Below, piece after piece: positions 26,319 through 37,124 of a stretch of 64,000 nucleotides of DNA. Both the position numbers and the translations under genes were made by a program. This stretch comes from Paragorgia papillata. Lineage: Eukaryota; Cnidaria; Anthozoa; Scleralcyonacea; Coralliidae. Under the pieces are notes generated by a model that saw nothing but the letters and a program-made list of their open reading frames with translations, made no database searches and had not been told where the DNA came from. The DNA lies in contig JAWNZC010000088.1 in the NCBI GenBank assembly GCA_035771165.1, forward strand, positions 1,160,501 to 1,224,500. The letters are read 5' to 3'. Numbering within the stretch: position 1 is the stretch's first letter; every line of letters starts with the position of its first letter.

Positions 26319-27071
26319 TTAAATGAAATACGAAGATCTTCGCTGTCTAAAGTGAAGTGTCACGATCGACTTCCCGAAGCCAAATGATACGTTTTCGTTT
26401 TTGTCGTCCTTTATATTCACTTCAATTGTTTCGAAGGACTTTACCTTGACAGGAATATATTGTAGGTTACGGAGACTGACATTCACGTTTTCACCATAAC
26501 TTCCTTGAGTATTGACAATTCTGAGTAGGGGCACTTTGACATCACCGACAAACTGTGCATCCACGATATCAGTGTATACATACATGGCTGAAAATCCACC
26601 GTTAACATCTGCTACGTACGGACTTAGGGTTTTCTTTTTAATAAAAGTGTCTTGTTGAAACCCCAATGTTGTAGCAATGTCACCACTAAACCAAACGTTT
26701 GCCCCATTTTTTACATCGACGGCAACTTTCCGTGTACTTCGATTATACGTAAAATTTATCTTGGCTCGTGATTCTTTGTTCATGCTACGGTTTAAAGCCC
26801 CCACCAGCTCATCAATGGTGTTATAGTAGCCATTTGGGATAATACCCGTATCGTCATATTTTGTTCCAGCGTTATAGAGAAACGTTTGTTGACTACCTTT
26901 TCGAATCGCGCTCCATGTATGGGGATAATATAACTCTGATAAAGCTACTTCCCAGTCGCCTGTCAGTTGTATAGTTTCAGCAAGCTTCACTTTAAAATTT
27001 GCTACAGTATTATCTGGAAAATATTCCATTGAGCTATTGCTTGGAAGCGTTAAATAAAACTGTGTTGCCAT
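26319..27071 (-). CDS. Polinton penton/minor capsid-like protein
   Basis: The start is taken at ATG 27071 (MATQFYLTLPSNSS). An in-frame ATG at 27116 would add a hydrophobic 15-residue leader that family members lack. About 250 residues, beta-rich, with YFPDNTVANFKVKL and DWEVALSELYYPHTW near the N-terminus. From memory, these are the hallmark segments of the vertex/minor capsid protein of animal Polintons. It lies 3 bp upstream of the pVI-like gene and downstream of the integrase, all on the minus strand. The frame is intact. Confidence 0.7.
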   Translation of the reverse strand: MATQFYLTLPSNSSMEYFPDNTVANFKVKLAETIQLTGDWEVALSELYYPHTWSAIRKGSQQTFLYNAGTKYDDTGIIPNGYYNTIDELVGALNRSMNKESRAKINFTYNRSTRKVAVDVKNGANVWFSGDIATTLGFQQDTFIKKKTLSPYVADVNGGFSAMYVYTDIVDAQFVGDVKVPLLRIVNTQGSYGENVNVSLRNLQYIPVKVKSFETIEVNIKDDKNENVSFGFGKSIVTLHFRQRRSSYFI

Positions 27072-27120
27072 GTCGAAGAATAATACACAAATGAACACAA
27101 ATTGTAAAATACACACATAT

Positions 27121-28203
27121 TTATTTGGTTATATCTTTTACATTATCGGCTGATACCCAAGAATTAAAATCTTCAGGGTAGCCTAACCATTTTACAAGAT
27201 ATTCTCTACGTTTACCACGCATGCGTGACGTAATTACTCTTTCTGTTCTATAAAAGTCACTATCTGTCTTTGTAACTCTTTGCAATTCCTGTTCGTAAAA
27301 TGTTCCTTGTAACTCTTCTCCGTGATAATCAGCAATCTTGTACACTGGCGGTCGTCTGGGTACCCGCTTCGTGATGGTGAACACCTCTTCGGTTCAGTTA
27401 GGTAAGTAACCTTTCTTGAATGTACGTCTTGCTTTGCTAATCCGAACTTGGTCACCAATGTTAAATTTATATTTGATGGGTTTGCTGGACTCATCGCCAT
27501 ACAGTTTTTGCCACACAATACTTTCGTTTTCTCGATTAACATCAGCTGGTCTCATCCCAATACTACGGTGTCTCGAATGGTTGTAGGAATATACTAATTT
27601 TTGTAGTACATCGGTATATTTCAACGTATTCTTTGCTGTAAAATATTTCCACATTTCCCCCTTTAAGGTTCGGTTAAATCGTTCAACGATGGATGCCTTG
27701 GTATCGTTGTGTGTTGTAAAAAATCGAATATGTTTGTCGTTCAATAACTTTTGAAAACGTTTATTGGTAAATTCTGTTCCTTTATCGGTATGAAGTTTTT
27801 CCGGCTTCCTTCCTTTCTTTAGTATCTTTTCAAAGGCTTTAACCAGACTCTCTGCAGTCTTTGTTTTTAATGGTTCCACCCACGCAAATTTGGACAGTAC
27901 ATCAATAACAGTTAAAACGTATTGATAACCATTATTTGTTTTACTAAGCGAGTCCATAATTACTAGATCCGCCTCCCATTGTTCATCCATCGCTCCAACA
28001 ATAACACGATTTCGCTTGAAAATATGTCGTACTGGTTTATGCAAAGTATAGGTATCTTGTTGTCTAAGCCATGTTTTTATCTTGTTTCGGGATATCTGGA
28101 ATTTTCCGTCACTTTTTACGACACGGTATAAGGCATCTACGCCTCCAAAACTTGCCGGACTTTTTGGGTTGTAATACAGGTCGTGAAGGTACTGTTCCGC
28201 CAT
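27121..28203 (-). pseudogene. chromodomain integrase of the Polinton, one nonsense codon
   Basis: 361 codons including the terminator. A TGA interrupts the frame at 27394-27396, just after KKGYLPN, where the sequence resumes in frame with TEEVFTITKR. Upstream part: a helical zinc-binding/HTH-like N-terminus and an RNase-H core with Asp in QWEADLVIMD, Asp in LHTDKGTEF and Glu in SIVERFNRTLK. Downstream part: an SH3-like domain and a chromodomain (YLVKWLGYPEDFNSWV) that would read histone marks to guide insertion. The catalytic triad is complete; only the C-terminal targeting domain is cut off by the stop. It is clearly separate from the integrase of element 1. Confidence 0.9.
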
Positions 28204-28378
28204 CTATTTCGGATGCCTGTATCACAATCTTCCCCCCACAGCACGCTGAGATGCAGCGAATCTTTCGAAAAATATTACGAAGGGCTATTTGTGGTAAACC
28301 GCCACAGCAAGTCATGTTCACACAATTAAGGTTAGAGGTAAATGAATGAAAACAGGCAACGACGCAACATATATACAC

Positions 28379-28753
28379 TCAGGCGATATATGCATATATT
28401 AATCTCTGGAACAGTTGACCAAGCATTCGTAACGAAGAATTCTTACGCCTCTTGTATTGTGATAAATCTACGTTGTGGAAATCATTCACCGTTCGTCGAA
28501 CGGCCTCTCGAACCGTTTGGTTATGGTACGAATCGCTAACTCTGTACACAAAAGCGAGATAAGCGACTATTCTTCCAAAATTATTTAGATCCATTTCTTC
28601 ATAGATATGATGAAGGTTCACACGATCTAATTGATCGCTAAAACTATCAAACAGGTGTCGATGATCGTCAAGACATGTCTGAATATAAAATGATAACGTA
28701 TCTTTATCGATATCTATGTTATGTTGTTTCAATTCATCAAAAATTGTATCCAT
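28379..28753 (-). CDS. Bcl-2-like protein encoded by the Polinton
   Basis: A 124-aa, all-helical protein. The centre (about residues 54-75) reads YEEMDLNNFGRIVAYLAFVY, which matches the BH1 signature of Bcl-2 proteins (an acidic residue or two, then N-[WF]-G-R-I-V-A). Upstream, LFDSFSDQLDRVNLHHI fits the helix preceding BH1. Downstream, a helix (NQTVREAVRRTVNDF) fits the following core helix. No obvious BH2 tryptophan motif or transmembrane anchor is seen, so the protein is short or incomplete at its C-terminus. Viral Bcl-2 homologues block apoptosis of the host cell, and the same role is inferred here. It lies between integrase and zf-GRF genes, in the accessory part of the element. Confidence 0.6.
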   Translation of the reverse strand: MDTIFDELKQHNIDIDKDTLSFYIQTCLDDHRHLFDSFSDQLDRVNLHHIYEEMDLNNFGRIVAYLAFVYRVSDSYHNQTVREAVRRTVNDFHNVDLSQYKRRKNSSLRMLGQLFQRLIYAYIA

Positions 28754-28882
28754 AGCCTATGCGTATTGGTCTATAACAATTCGTGTTCACACGACTAAAG
28801 TTGGAGATAAATGAATCACAAAAAAGTCAGGTATAAACATATATTTATTAGATAGATAATTAGAATACAAAATTATACATGT

Positions 28883-29515
28883 TCAGCAAATGTGCAGTTT
28901 TTCCAAGTCTATAGTCAAGTCATTTACCGACTTTTGAAAAAGGTACTCTTCGTTGGCTTTCTTATGATCAGTTTCATGGCTCGTGAATGTCTCTCCAGTC
29001 TTTTTGACTGTATATCTGTAAGATGGGGGCATACTAAACAGAACAGTGGAAAATGGTTCAAGGGGATCTTCTTCCGGTTTCCATTCGAAAAAGTCACAGC
29101 AGTTTTCTCTCTCGTGGGGACACGAGTAAAATAGACGACCTTGATTAGGACCTTCTTTCTTGACTTTGCTAGTACGACAAATCAGACCATGTCGACATAT
29201 TGGTTTGATACCCTCGAAGACATCAGCCCATTGCCAAAACGGACAGGGATTTCCTCGTTTGGAGCAAACAAAGTATGGTCTCCCGTAACTTTCCTTCATC
29301 TTATCTTTAACCATTCGCATCTGTGCTAGTCGTCCATGGCCATAGCACCTTGGATGTACACATCCACTTTCATGGAAGGAGGCTACGGCTTTTCCAAACA
29401 TGTAGCAATCTTCTTCTGGGCAAAAGAACTCGCAACTAGGTTTCTGTCCACAGAACCAAAACGTACCTTTCTGTGTAATTGTCGAAGATGCAGGTTCACC
29501 GTGTAAACATTCCAT
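28883..29515 (-). CDS. protein with three zf-GRF zinc fingers
   Basis: A 210-aa protein with three copies of the GRF-type pattern (C-x-H/G ... G-R-x-[FY]-x-C ... C-x-[FY]-[FW]-x-W). Copy 1 is about residues 4-36 (CLHGEP ... FWFCGQKPSCEFFC). Copy 2 is about 58-99 (GRPYFVCSKRG ... CPFWQWAD). Copy 3 is about 106-149 (CRHG ... GRLFYSCPHE ... CDFFEW). zf-GRF domains bind single-stranded DNA in APE2, NEIL3 and topoisomerase 3A, so a role in element DNA replication or repair is plausible. It is the first gene inside the right TIR, and the TIR TATA box points toward it. The frame is intact. Confidence 0.8.
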   Translation of the reverse strand: MECLHGEPASSTITQKGTFWFCGQKPSCEFFCPEEDCYMFGKAVASFHESGCVHPRCYGHGRLAQMRMVKDKMKESYGRPYFVCSKRGNPCPFWQWADVFEGIKPICRHGLICRTSKVKKEGPNQGRLFYSCPHERENCCDFFEWKPEEDPLEPFSTVLFSMPPSYRYTVKKTGETFTSHETDHKKANEEYLFQKSVNDLTIDLEKLHIC

Positions 29516-29527
29516 TGTAGTTGTATT

Positions 29528-29641
29528 CTAATCCAACGGTAGATTTTCTATTGCTTTCAACAAACGTTCCAATCCTTCTCTAAAGTCTCGGACAAGTGTA
29601 GAATCGTTCAACGAACTTAGGCGACCAGACCAGATGTAATC
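29528..29641 (-). other. possible small ORF inside the right end of the Polinton
   Basis: A minus-strand frame of about 37 codons (ends RLLKAIENLPLD, stop at 29528-29530) has no ATG in frame. A nearby ATG is in another frame. It may be a small frameshifted gene or an exon; there is no family evidence. Confidence 0.2.
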
Positions 29642-29668
29642 CTAACATCGTAGTGATTATAGCTCAGC

Positions 29669-29861
29669 TCCGAGCTTATATAGCTTCATGCGCACTAATT
29701 ATCCCAGTCTTGTCCAAACATGTCTTATTAGGCGGGCTCCGTTTATTACTTTCGTGCGTCACACTGTGATGCACACCATGCGTCACACCGTGAGTCATGC
29801 TGAATATTAATGAGGCGGCATCCCTTTGAACGGTATATGGGGGGGGGGGGGGTCATCTACT
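29669..29861 (-). repeat. right terminal inverted repeat of the Polinton
   Basis: About 193 bp. The reverse complement matches the left TIR, including AGTAGAT, the C-run, the TCATTAATATTCAGC segment, the ACGGTGTGACGC-type repeats (fewer and more degenerate) and the TATATAAG box. Confidence 0.9.
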
Positions 29862-29867
29862 GACAGA

Positions 29868-30843
29868 CTTGACTGAAAGTTAAAAGCTTTCATATGCCTT
29901 CTATAAGTTGATAACGAAACGATCTCCTTACATTGGGAACAGTAAAAATATCCAGGAGGAACATCCATCATAAAAGATTATCTTTGGAAATGGCGAAAAT
30001 ACTGTATCTCGTGTTTCAAACCTTCAAAGACAAAGCGTGTGGCCAAACAGTCACCTACTGATATACGCAACGGCTGAAATCAGTTCGTCGCTATGGAAAC
30101 AGAATAATAAATCGGAAATGGCCTTGCGGATTGGCATCAAGTGGCTGGCACGGAACATATCGTATTTCCCCACCTTTAATACAATAATTAAATGTGGATT
30201 AAAGTTAACGTTGCTATTACCCATGTTTAATACGCTTGAATTAGGGTTGTAAAGACATGTATGCCTTTATCACTCATTTAAACCATATATAAGCGAGATA
30301 AAGGCAAGGTAACTATAATTTGCTTTATCTCGACATATTAAAGGTGTAAAGGGACATTTACAACCTATCAGCTCTTTATTAAAGGCAAGTAAATCTGTCA
30401 TTTCGTCCTGTGCTAGTGGTAGGTTCTTGTTTAGCGGGTTTTTACTGTATATCGTTTCCGTTATATTTTATTCCTACTATCTCCAACCTTCAGTAATAAT
30501 GAAGGAAATTTTGATTTGGGAAGCATTGTCTATTATTTTGCTGTAAGTAAATAGTATTTTTAGGTATGACGTCATGTGACGTAACGTGAGAGCTGATACC
30601 AATAAAAATTTAGATACTTCAGGATATTCTGTGAACGTGGTGTTTCCACAAAACTTATCTTGAATATTATATCTCCATTAACTAATTAAACCTACCAAAC
30701 TTGACTTCAACAGCTTGAATACTTCGGGAGATATTGACCGCGGCTGCGGACACTTTCCGCCCTCCCGGTCTCTCCTCCCCCCCCGACCCAGAAGACCAAA
30801 TGCATGAAATATCACAATTTTATTAACTAAATTGGATTGTGAA
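29868..30843. other. no gene seen
   Basis: AT-rich chromosomal sequence to the right of the Polinton TSD. It holds short scattered ORFs without start context or family features. Confidence 0.5.
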
Positions 30844-31077
30844 TTTACCTGTTTCAGAGAACCTTTTGTGTCCTTTTTGTTTAAAATGCGCTTCCTTGGT
30901 TACAAAACTCGTCGAACTTAACGCAAGGAATTGATCGATTATTTCCTCGTAATTTTCCTTCGCGAAGCCATAACAATAAATTCCTTCTACTCTGAAGTCG
31001 CTTAACAAGCCTTGTAGAAAATGTATTTCTTGGTCTATCCTGTTAGTTAATAGGTTTGCTATGTTGCTGCATGCCAT
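30844..31077 (-). CDS. putative first exon of an unidentified gene
   Basis: ATG at 31077 opens a 78-codon exon (MACSNIANLLTNRIDQ... HKRFSETG), ending at a GTAAAT donor. Composition is ordinary and non-repetitive. The segment FRVEGIYCYGFAKENYEEII looks like a folded domain, but I do not recognise it. The continuation would lie to the left on the minus strand and was not found before the Polinton. It could be a displaced host exon or part of an unrecognised element. Confidence 0.35.
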
Positions 31078-31868
31078 GTTTTATACATTCGTGATATATG
31101 AACTTACGGTGCCGCCATATTTGAATATTTCCCGCAATTGCATCCGATCGCCGATCTGGCTACGAACTGATTACGAAGAAACGAAGTTATCCGCTGACCA
31201 AACCGATCGATGTCACCCGCAACGAACGCCCGTGATGTAGTCAACCGGTTGTGGCTAAATGGTATACGCGATAAGGAGGTGACCGCCTGGGACTGGGTAC
31301 GAATGTCAAAGCTCCCCACGAAAAATCCAACGCTCAAAACTATCAAAACAATCTCACTTCGTTTTAATAATAAATAGCAATTTCGAAAATACAGAGAAGC
31401 CAACAACAAGTGAGGAAAATAAACTACTGTGGCCAGTAGGTATGTAATCATATCTTTTGTTCTATGAAATATATCAGTATATATTTTACACTTTTACTCA
31501 AGTCAGTTTCATTTTCCAAGATGAAAACTGTCTAAACCCAGGGCCCGAGGTTTAATACAGTAGGTAGAAACGTCGATCGATGAGACACTACTATATTTAT
31601 AAGACACATTGTCTGCACTTCTACAAACTCCGAACTAAACATTCAAAAATGTTTTGTTATTGTGTAAATCTTTGCCTCGTTCATGTTTTCAATAATGAAA
31701 ATGTGGCAAAGCTTATAAAATAGAATAAAATAATTTAAATAAAAATAACACAGATATATTTACAAGTGAACATGCAATCATGTCCATGTGCTATTGATTT
31801 TACTTAAATATTTATAAAGCTATAAAATATTTATTTATAATACATATACTGTACATATTGTGCATAAA
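31078..31868. other. no gene seen
   Basis: AT-rich sequence between the putative exon and element A. No convincing ORF, RNA or repeat was noted. Confidence 0.4.
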
Positions 31869-32285
31869 GGCCACATAAAAAAGAAATTCCTTGATTCTCA
31901 TCACTACATTTTGAAAATGTCGAAGAGGCGGGAGGTTTATATATTATATTTTATATTAAAATATAAAAATATCCCATAAAATTTTGAAATTGGGGAGGGA
32001 GGTGTTTTTATATTTCCTTGTTTTCCGAAATGTACATAATAAAACACTTGCGTAAAAAAGGTTGACAGTTCCTATATTTTCCTTCAAAGTCACATATGCC
32101 GTTCCGTTGCGGACAAAAATATGAAGAAAAAAAAATCGATGTATCGAAAAAAAAATCGATGTGTTGAAAAAAGTGTCGATGCATCGAAAAAAAAATCGAT
32201 GTATTGAAAAAAATATCGATACATCGAAAAAAAATGTATTAGTTGAAAGGAAACAGAAGTCAAACCGTAAAGCGTCTCTCATGTA
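31869..32285 (+). repeat. left TIR of element A with ATCGATG minisatellite
   Basis: The outer 40 bp and the inner 180 bp match the right end in reverse complement; the middle has diverged. The minisatellite at 32127-32238 has about five copies of an A8-ATCGATGTATCG-type unit. Confidence 0.8.
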
Positions 32286-33296
32286 GGGTTTGGGGAGAGG
32301 GAACTTGGTTCAAGTCGGCCTACAGAAAATGGCGGCGCGATGGCTGCCGAACCACGAAGAGTTTTTCATTTCGTTATCTAGACTTATTGAAAACGCAGAT
32401 AGACAATTAGACTCAACTTCTTTGGATCCGTCAGAGTACTTGTATCGTCGACTGGATGAGTACGAGAGAACGTTATCAACGCTTTTGACACGATTTACCG
32501 AGACGTACGGGCACATGGAGTCTCAACGAAGCTGTTTAGCTAATATAACATACCTTCTTCACAGGACAAGCACCCTTCGAGCACATTTTCGACTCCGGTG
32601 TTTTAGATGTTGGGACGACGGCGTTGGCGACGATGAGCACAACATGCAAAGGATAGTTTCTTCGGAACACTGTGATACACAGGGCCGGCCCAAGTTGGCC
32701 ATCTATCAAGAGCAACTGGAAGCATTACACATACGCAGTGGGTTTCGGTGGAATGATATAGCGCGAATTTAGGGGGTATCAGACAGAACCTTACGTAGAA
32801 GACGATATGAATTTGGAATGCGAGTCGAAGGCAGAGAATTTTCTGACGTGTCTGACGTGGAACTAGACAATTTCATTGGGCATTTGCTTGAAGTGACTCC
32901 AGCTGCAGGGATAAGAATGATCCAAGGGGCGTTGAGACAGCGTGGGTTGTTTATTCAGCGATTTCGCGTAATTCAGTCATTGCGACGAGTAGATCCTTTA
33001 ACGTCGACCCTGAGAAATGCAAGACGAATAATTCGAAGGGCATACAATGTTCCTTCTCCCAACGCTCTTTGGTAAGTTTGATGTCACATGTTAATGTGCT
33101 CATGAGTCTAGTTTTTTATACACCCATAATATAGATATGTTGATTAAATAAGTCCGGGGGCAACACCCCCCCGAGAAAATTTTGAAATCTAGAGTCTCTG
33201 AACTGGGAGGAAGATTTTACGGAATTCTAAAGATTATAAAATGTCATAAAATACACAAAAGACAACAGATTTCAGGACTTTAATAAACATTATCCC

Positions 33297-33367
33297 ACCG
33301 AAGGAAACCCGAGCGGTGCAAGCGCGTTCCGAAAGTTAAAATTATCGCGCTTCGGGTTTCCTTCGGC
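33297..33367. repeat. hairpin-forming inverted repeat
   Basis: CCGAAGGAAACCCGA and its complement TCGGGTTTCCTTCGG are separated by about 40 bp, inside the integrase-A intron. Confidence 0.6.
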
Positions 33368-33682
33368 CGTCGTAATTCAAAATGGCGTTTGTTAATAACG
33401 AAGGAAGAATTTTCACGAAACACGGAAAAAAGAAGAGTCAAAGACCGTAGGGCCGTGGTCTTCCGATATAAATCGGAAGCTCTTATGATAAAACAGATTA
33501 AAACCTCACTAAAAATGTATGTACACCCCCATAACTTTTCTCCTCAGATTTGGACGAATTGGAAAATCGACCTTTGAGAGAACTAGGGGAGGGGGGACGA
33601 GCCCCCCCCCCTGCATGGTGCCGCTGTTTGATGTTAATATTATAGAGATAAATTTTGACATAGATCTTTCTACCAGTACTAA

Positions 33683-33924
33683 AGCTACGACGACACGTTT
33701 GCACATTGTTGTACAATGGCCAACATTTGTTGGCCCAACAATGTTCGAATGTGTAGCATCCCATGTTGGGCGATGTTGTACAACATTTTTTCGATGTTCT
33801 GATGTTGGATGAAAGTTTGATTTTGGTCAAACATTTCTGCCAACCAATGCTGAAGTACAACAGATGTTGGACCAACAATGTTGGCCTATGTTGTACAACA
33901 ATGTGCGAACGTTTAGCTGTAGCT
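33683..33924. mobile_element. Harbinger-type MITE with TAA TSD
   Basis: 242 bp with inverted ends AGCTACGACGACACGTTTGC / AACGTTTAGCTGTAGCT, flanked by TAA on both sides. The interior has repeated CCAACATTGTTGG-like words. It lies in the integrase-A intron. Confidence 0.75.
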
Positions 33925-35292
33925 TAAGGATTTAAATATACCTCTGAATATAAGCCACATTATGAATATAAACAACCGGACCCCCGGTGTATAAGCCCCC
34001 TATGTATAAGCCCACCGAAAATGTTTACGAACGACACTATTATACTTATTTTATATACTTATTTATATATATATGTACTTATTTATGTTATCACTGACAC
34101 AAAATATCGTCCATATTTAAACCATGCATGTGCACAGCCTGCAGTGCAGACGTACAAAAATGCTCAAATTCTACACTGGTGAAGGGTTCGCTCTAAACAT
34201 TAGCATTTCAATGCTCTACAGTATTTGAATTTTCCCTTTTTTAAATGTATTTTGTGGGCATACAACTTGGGTACCATCATTTGAATGTGTAAATGGATGT
34301 TCTGCAATCAACCCCCCGAGATTCACCAGCCATGCTGGTTAACATCACAAAAAAATCTAATTAATAAAACAGGGTTCTTGTACACCAACATGGCAGTTCT
34401 GCAAACTAGACTTACCAGTGAATTTTACTTGTGAAGGGACAGTTTTTATTTTGAATGCATTTTTTATTTACTGTGTTATCTTATGGTTCGCAGGCACATA
34501 GATGGGAATCACAAGCTGATTGAGCCTTACAGGTTTGTTATCCACGGAGGAATAGATGGTTTCTCCCGACTCATTATATTCTTGAAAGCATCTACTAATA
34601 ACAGGGCCACAACAGTGCTTTCTTCCTTTGAAGAAGCAGTTGTAAAGTACAACCTCCCTTCTCGAGTCCGTTGTGACCTTGGACTCGAGAATTTAGGAGT
34701 TGGGAGATATATGCTTGAAAGGAGAGGGCTTAATAGAGGAAGTGTCATTACTGGCACTTCTGTCCATAACCAAAGAATTGAACGTCTATGGAGAGATGTT
34801 AACCGAATTATTGTATCCCGGTTCCTCAACATCTTCTTATATCTAGAAGGGCAGGGATTACTGGATGCCACAAATGAAATACATCTTTTCTGTTTACATC
34901 TTGTATACCTGGACATGCTGAATGAAGCCCTGGACAAATTCACTGGTGAGTGGAACAACCATCCTGTATCTACAGAAACTAATTTCTCACCTGAGCAGTT
35001 GTGGGTGAGAGGTATGGTCACCTTACAGCATTCAAATTATTCTGCTGTTCAAGATGTTGTAGATGCTTCAATGGAAGTCAGAAATTATGGGGTAGATGAA
35101 GAAGGTCCTGTCCCACATGTGGAGGAGGAATCAAGTATCGAAGTACCACAGGCAACCTTAACATTGAATGATGATCAGTTGCTTCTTGTAAGCAATGTCA
35201 TCAATGATTTACGTGGCAATTCTGAAAATGGTATAATTCCTTATATTGTGGCTGTGGACATGGTTAATTCATTTGTAAATCTAGTACAATAG

Positions 35293-36377
35293 ACTTTCAT
35301 GGGTCAACATACAGTTACAAGTGACCTTTGATTTTCACATTACCGGTAATAACTGCAGTCATTTATCTTGGTTAATAATAGATATTTATTAACAATATCA
35401 AATATGCAATGACAGCAACAAATGCCTGTTGTGTCTACATGTATAACAAATAGACCTGTTTACAAATTACAAGTCAATATATTGTAACAGATAACCATTA
35501 AACTTCATATTCATCAACAATATCAAATAAGTTTTAACCTATGCAATAGCAGCAAAAGTCGGTTCCTGTATATAGCTTTTAAAACATGTCTCAATGTAGA
35601 TAAACAGTAACATTGTATAATTACAGGCTGTTAAAGATTTTGTACAATGTCGATCAAAGTACTTCAGAACATGCTTGTTAACAACATTCATGAATGCTAA
35701 CTTTTTAAATCTTATACATACTAGAGAAATTTTTATCTGTAATTGTTATTTGTCGATAAGTCGGTAACAAAAAAAGGCAGAGTGCGACACAATTTATTGA
35801 TATTTTTATATAGGATAACTACATATAATATTTTGAAAGTGTTTAACAATGAGATAGCTTGTGTAATACCTACCTTTTTCATTATCAGTAGCATATTTGT
35901 AATAGGCAATTAACAGTTATTGATAACAATTCTTTAGTCAGTCAAGGGTTATACAGTATAGGGCTATAATTATTAACCAGGAAAGGTGAAAAATGTTATT
36001 ATTTGGGAATATCTATTAGTTTTCTTGCTCTAATGAAAATTTCATAAACAACCTGTTCTTGGCAACTGTTTAAAAGGGAAACAATTAAATTCAAGCAGAG
36101 CAGTCTTCGTTTATACCGTAATTTTAGATCATAGTAGGCAGGACAACACCTATATAATTATAGGGAAACACCTAGATTGAAATAGTTTATGGAATACAAT
36201 ATAAACAATCACTTTTTCCATTAAAAGCATAATACCGGTAACCTACACGTATTTAAAATAAAAAAAATAATAGCATAATTTCTAAGTAGATGGAAAATAC
36301 TTAATACGAACTTTTTAGGCTGACGTGCAAACTGATAGTTCTCACGTGTGGGTTTTTACTTTGTTAGATTCACATTA
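35293..36377. other. no gene seen (between convergent integrase A and HECT A)
   Basis: AT-rich 3' flanks of the two convergent genes. No ORF worth noting. Confidence 0.5.
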
Positions 36378-36672
36378 CTGCGCTTTTCGGTTGAGCTTGG
36401 AGATAAACAGTTTTATCGAAAAGTTTGCTAATTGAAACGTAACGTTACCAAGGTCAATTTTGAAAGTTGTCAAGGTCATTTTGAATGTTGTCATGGGAGA
36501 TTTCCGCTGTTTGCAGCGTTTACCAATATAATTCAAGCGCTATTTCGAGCTCCAATCACAACTTTCAAAGCTAACCTTGACAACGGTTGAAATCAATCTT
36601 GGTAACATTTCATTTCATTAAACAAACTTTTCGATAAAACTGTTTATCTCCAAGCTCAACCGAAAAGCGCAG
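36378..36672. mobile_element. mariner-type MITE with TA TSD
   Basis: 295 bp with about 50-bp inverted ends beginning CTGCGCTTTTCGGTTGAGC, flanked by TA on both sides. Confidence 0.75.
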
Positions 36673-37092
36673 TATATAATCATGTATGTACTATGTATTA
36701 TAGATAACCATAACATTTGTTGCCATGGCCCATGTAGTTTTTGCTATCATTATGACAGTACAGTAGTGAAGTATTTGCATCATTAACCCATGTAGCATTA
36801 CGAACTGATTAATACAGTACAACACAACAATAACCAATGTAACTAACACACCCGATCATCTTTACTTAACAGTGTCCATATCCCACTCCCTGAATATTAA
36901 CTGTGGCATCGAATGCTTTAGAGAATTCCTCCAGGGTATTGTGAATGTAAGGAAGCCTCACTGAGCACATGCATGTGTCAGGGTCTGGCAGGGTTTGGCT
37001 GCTGTCGTAATGAAATGTAACATTCTTGCCTGTTATGAACTGCAGGATTTCTTTGACATCTGGAACTACAATAAATAAATAAATAAATAAAT

Positions 37093-37124
<32 letters not shown>

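Larger units (their letters stand above)
18761..29861. mobile_element. complete Polinton/Maverick (11.1 kb)
   Basis: The element starts AGTAGAT and ends ATCTACT. It is flanked on both sides by GACAGA (18755-18760 and 29862-29867), a 6-bp target-site duplication as expected for Polintons. Inverted repeats of about 200 bp bound it. Gene order: protein-primed PolB (+), small zinc-finger ORF (+), ATPase (+), capsid (-), pVI-like (-), penton-like (-), integrase (-), Bcl-2-like (-), zf-GRF (-). Stops or frameshifts are visible in PolB, the zinc-finger ORF, the pVI-like gene and the integrase, so this copy is probably inactive. It fits the adintovirus-type Polintons of animals. Confidence 0.95.
32329..35292 (+). 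pseudogene. DDE integrase-like transposase of element A (one intron, one stop)
   Basis: Exon 1 runs from ATG 32329 (MAARWLPNHEEFF) to 33071 and exon 2 from 34494 to 35292, with GT-AG borders and in phase. An in-frame TAG at 32770-32772 breaks exon 1 inside a helix-turn-helix (WNDIARI, stop, GVSDRTLRRRRYEFG). Catalytic positions: Asp in HIDGNHKL, Asp in RCDLGLEN and Glu in [11 protein letters not shown], i.e. an rve-type DDE core with the first Asp at the exon junction. The C-terminal 60 residues are acidic ([12 protein letters not shown]). It matches integrase B throughout. The fold and order (HTH, linker, DDE) resemble IS3-type transposases. Confidence 0.8.

Noticed and set aside
31104..31451. 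115-aa minus-strand ORF with hydrophobic N-terminus
   Set aside because: No start or splice context and no family features; probably chance in noncoding sequence.
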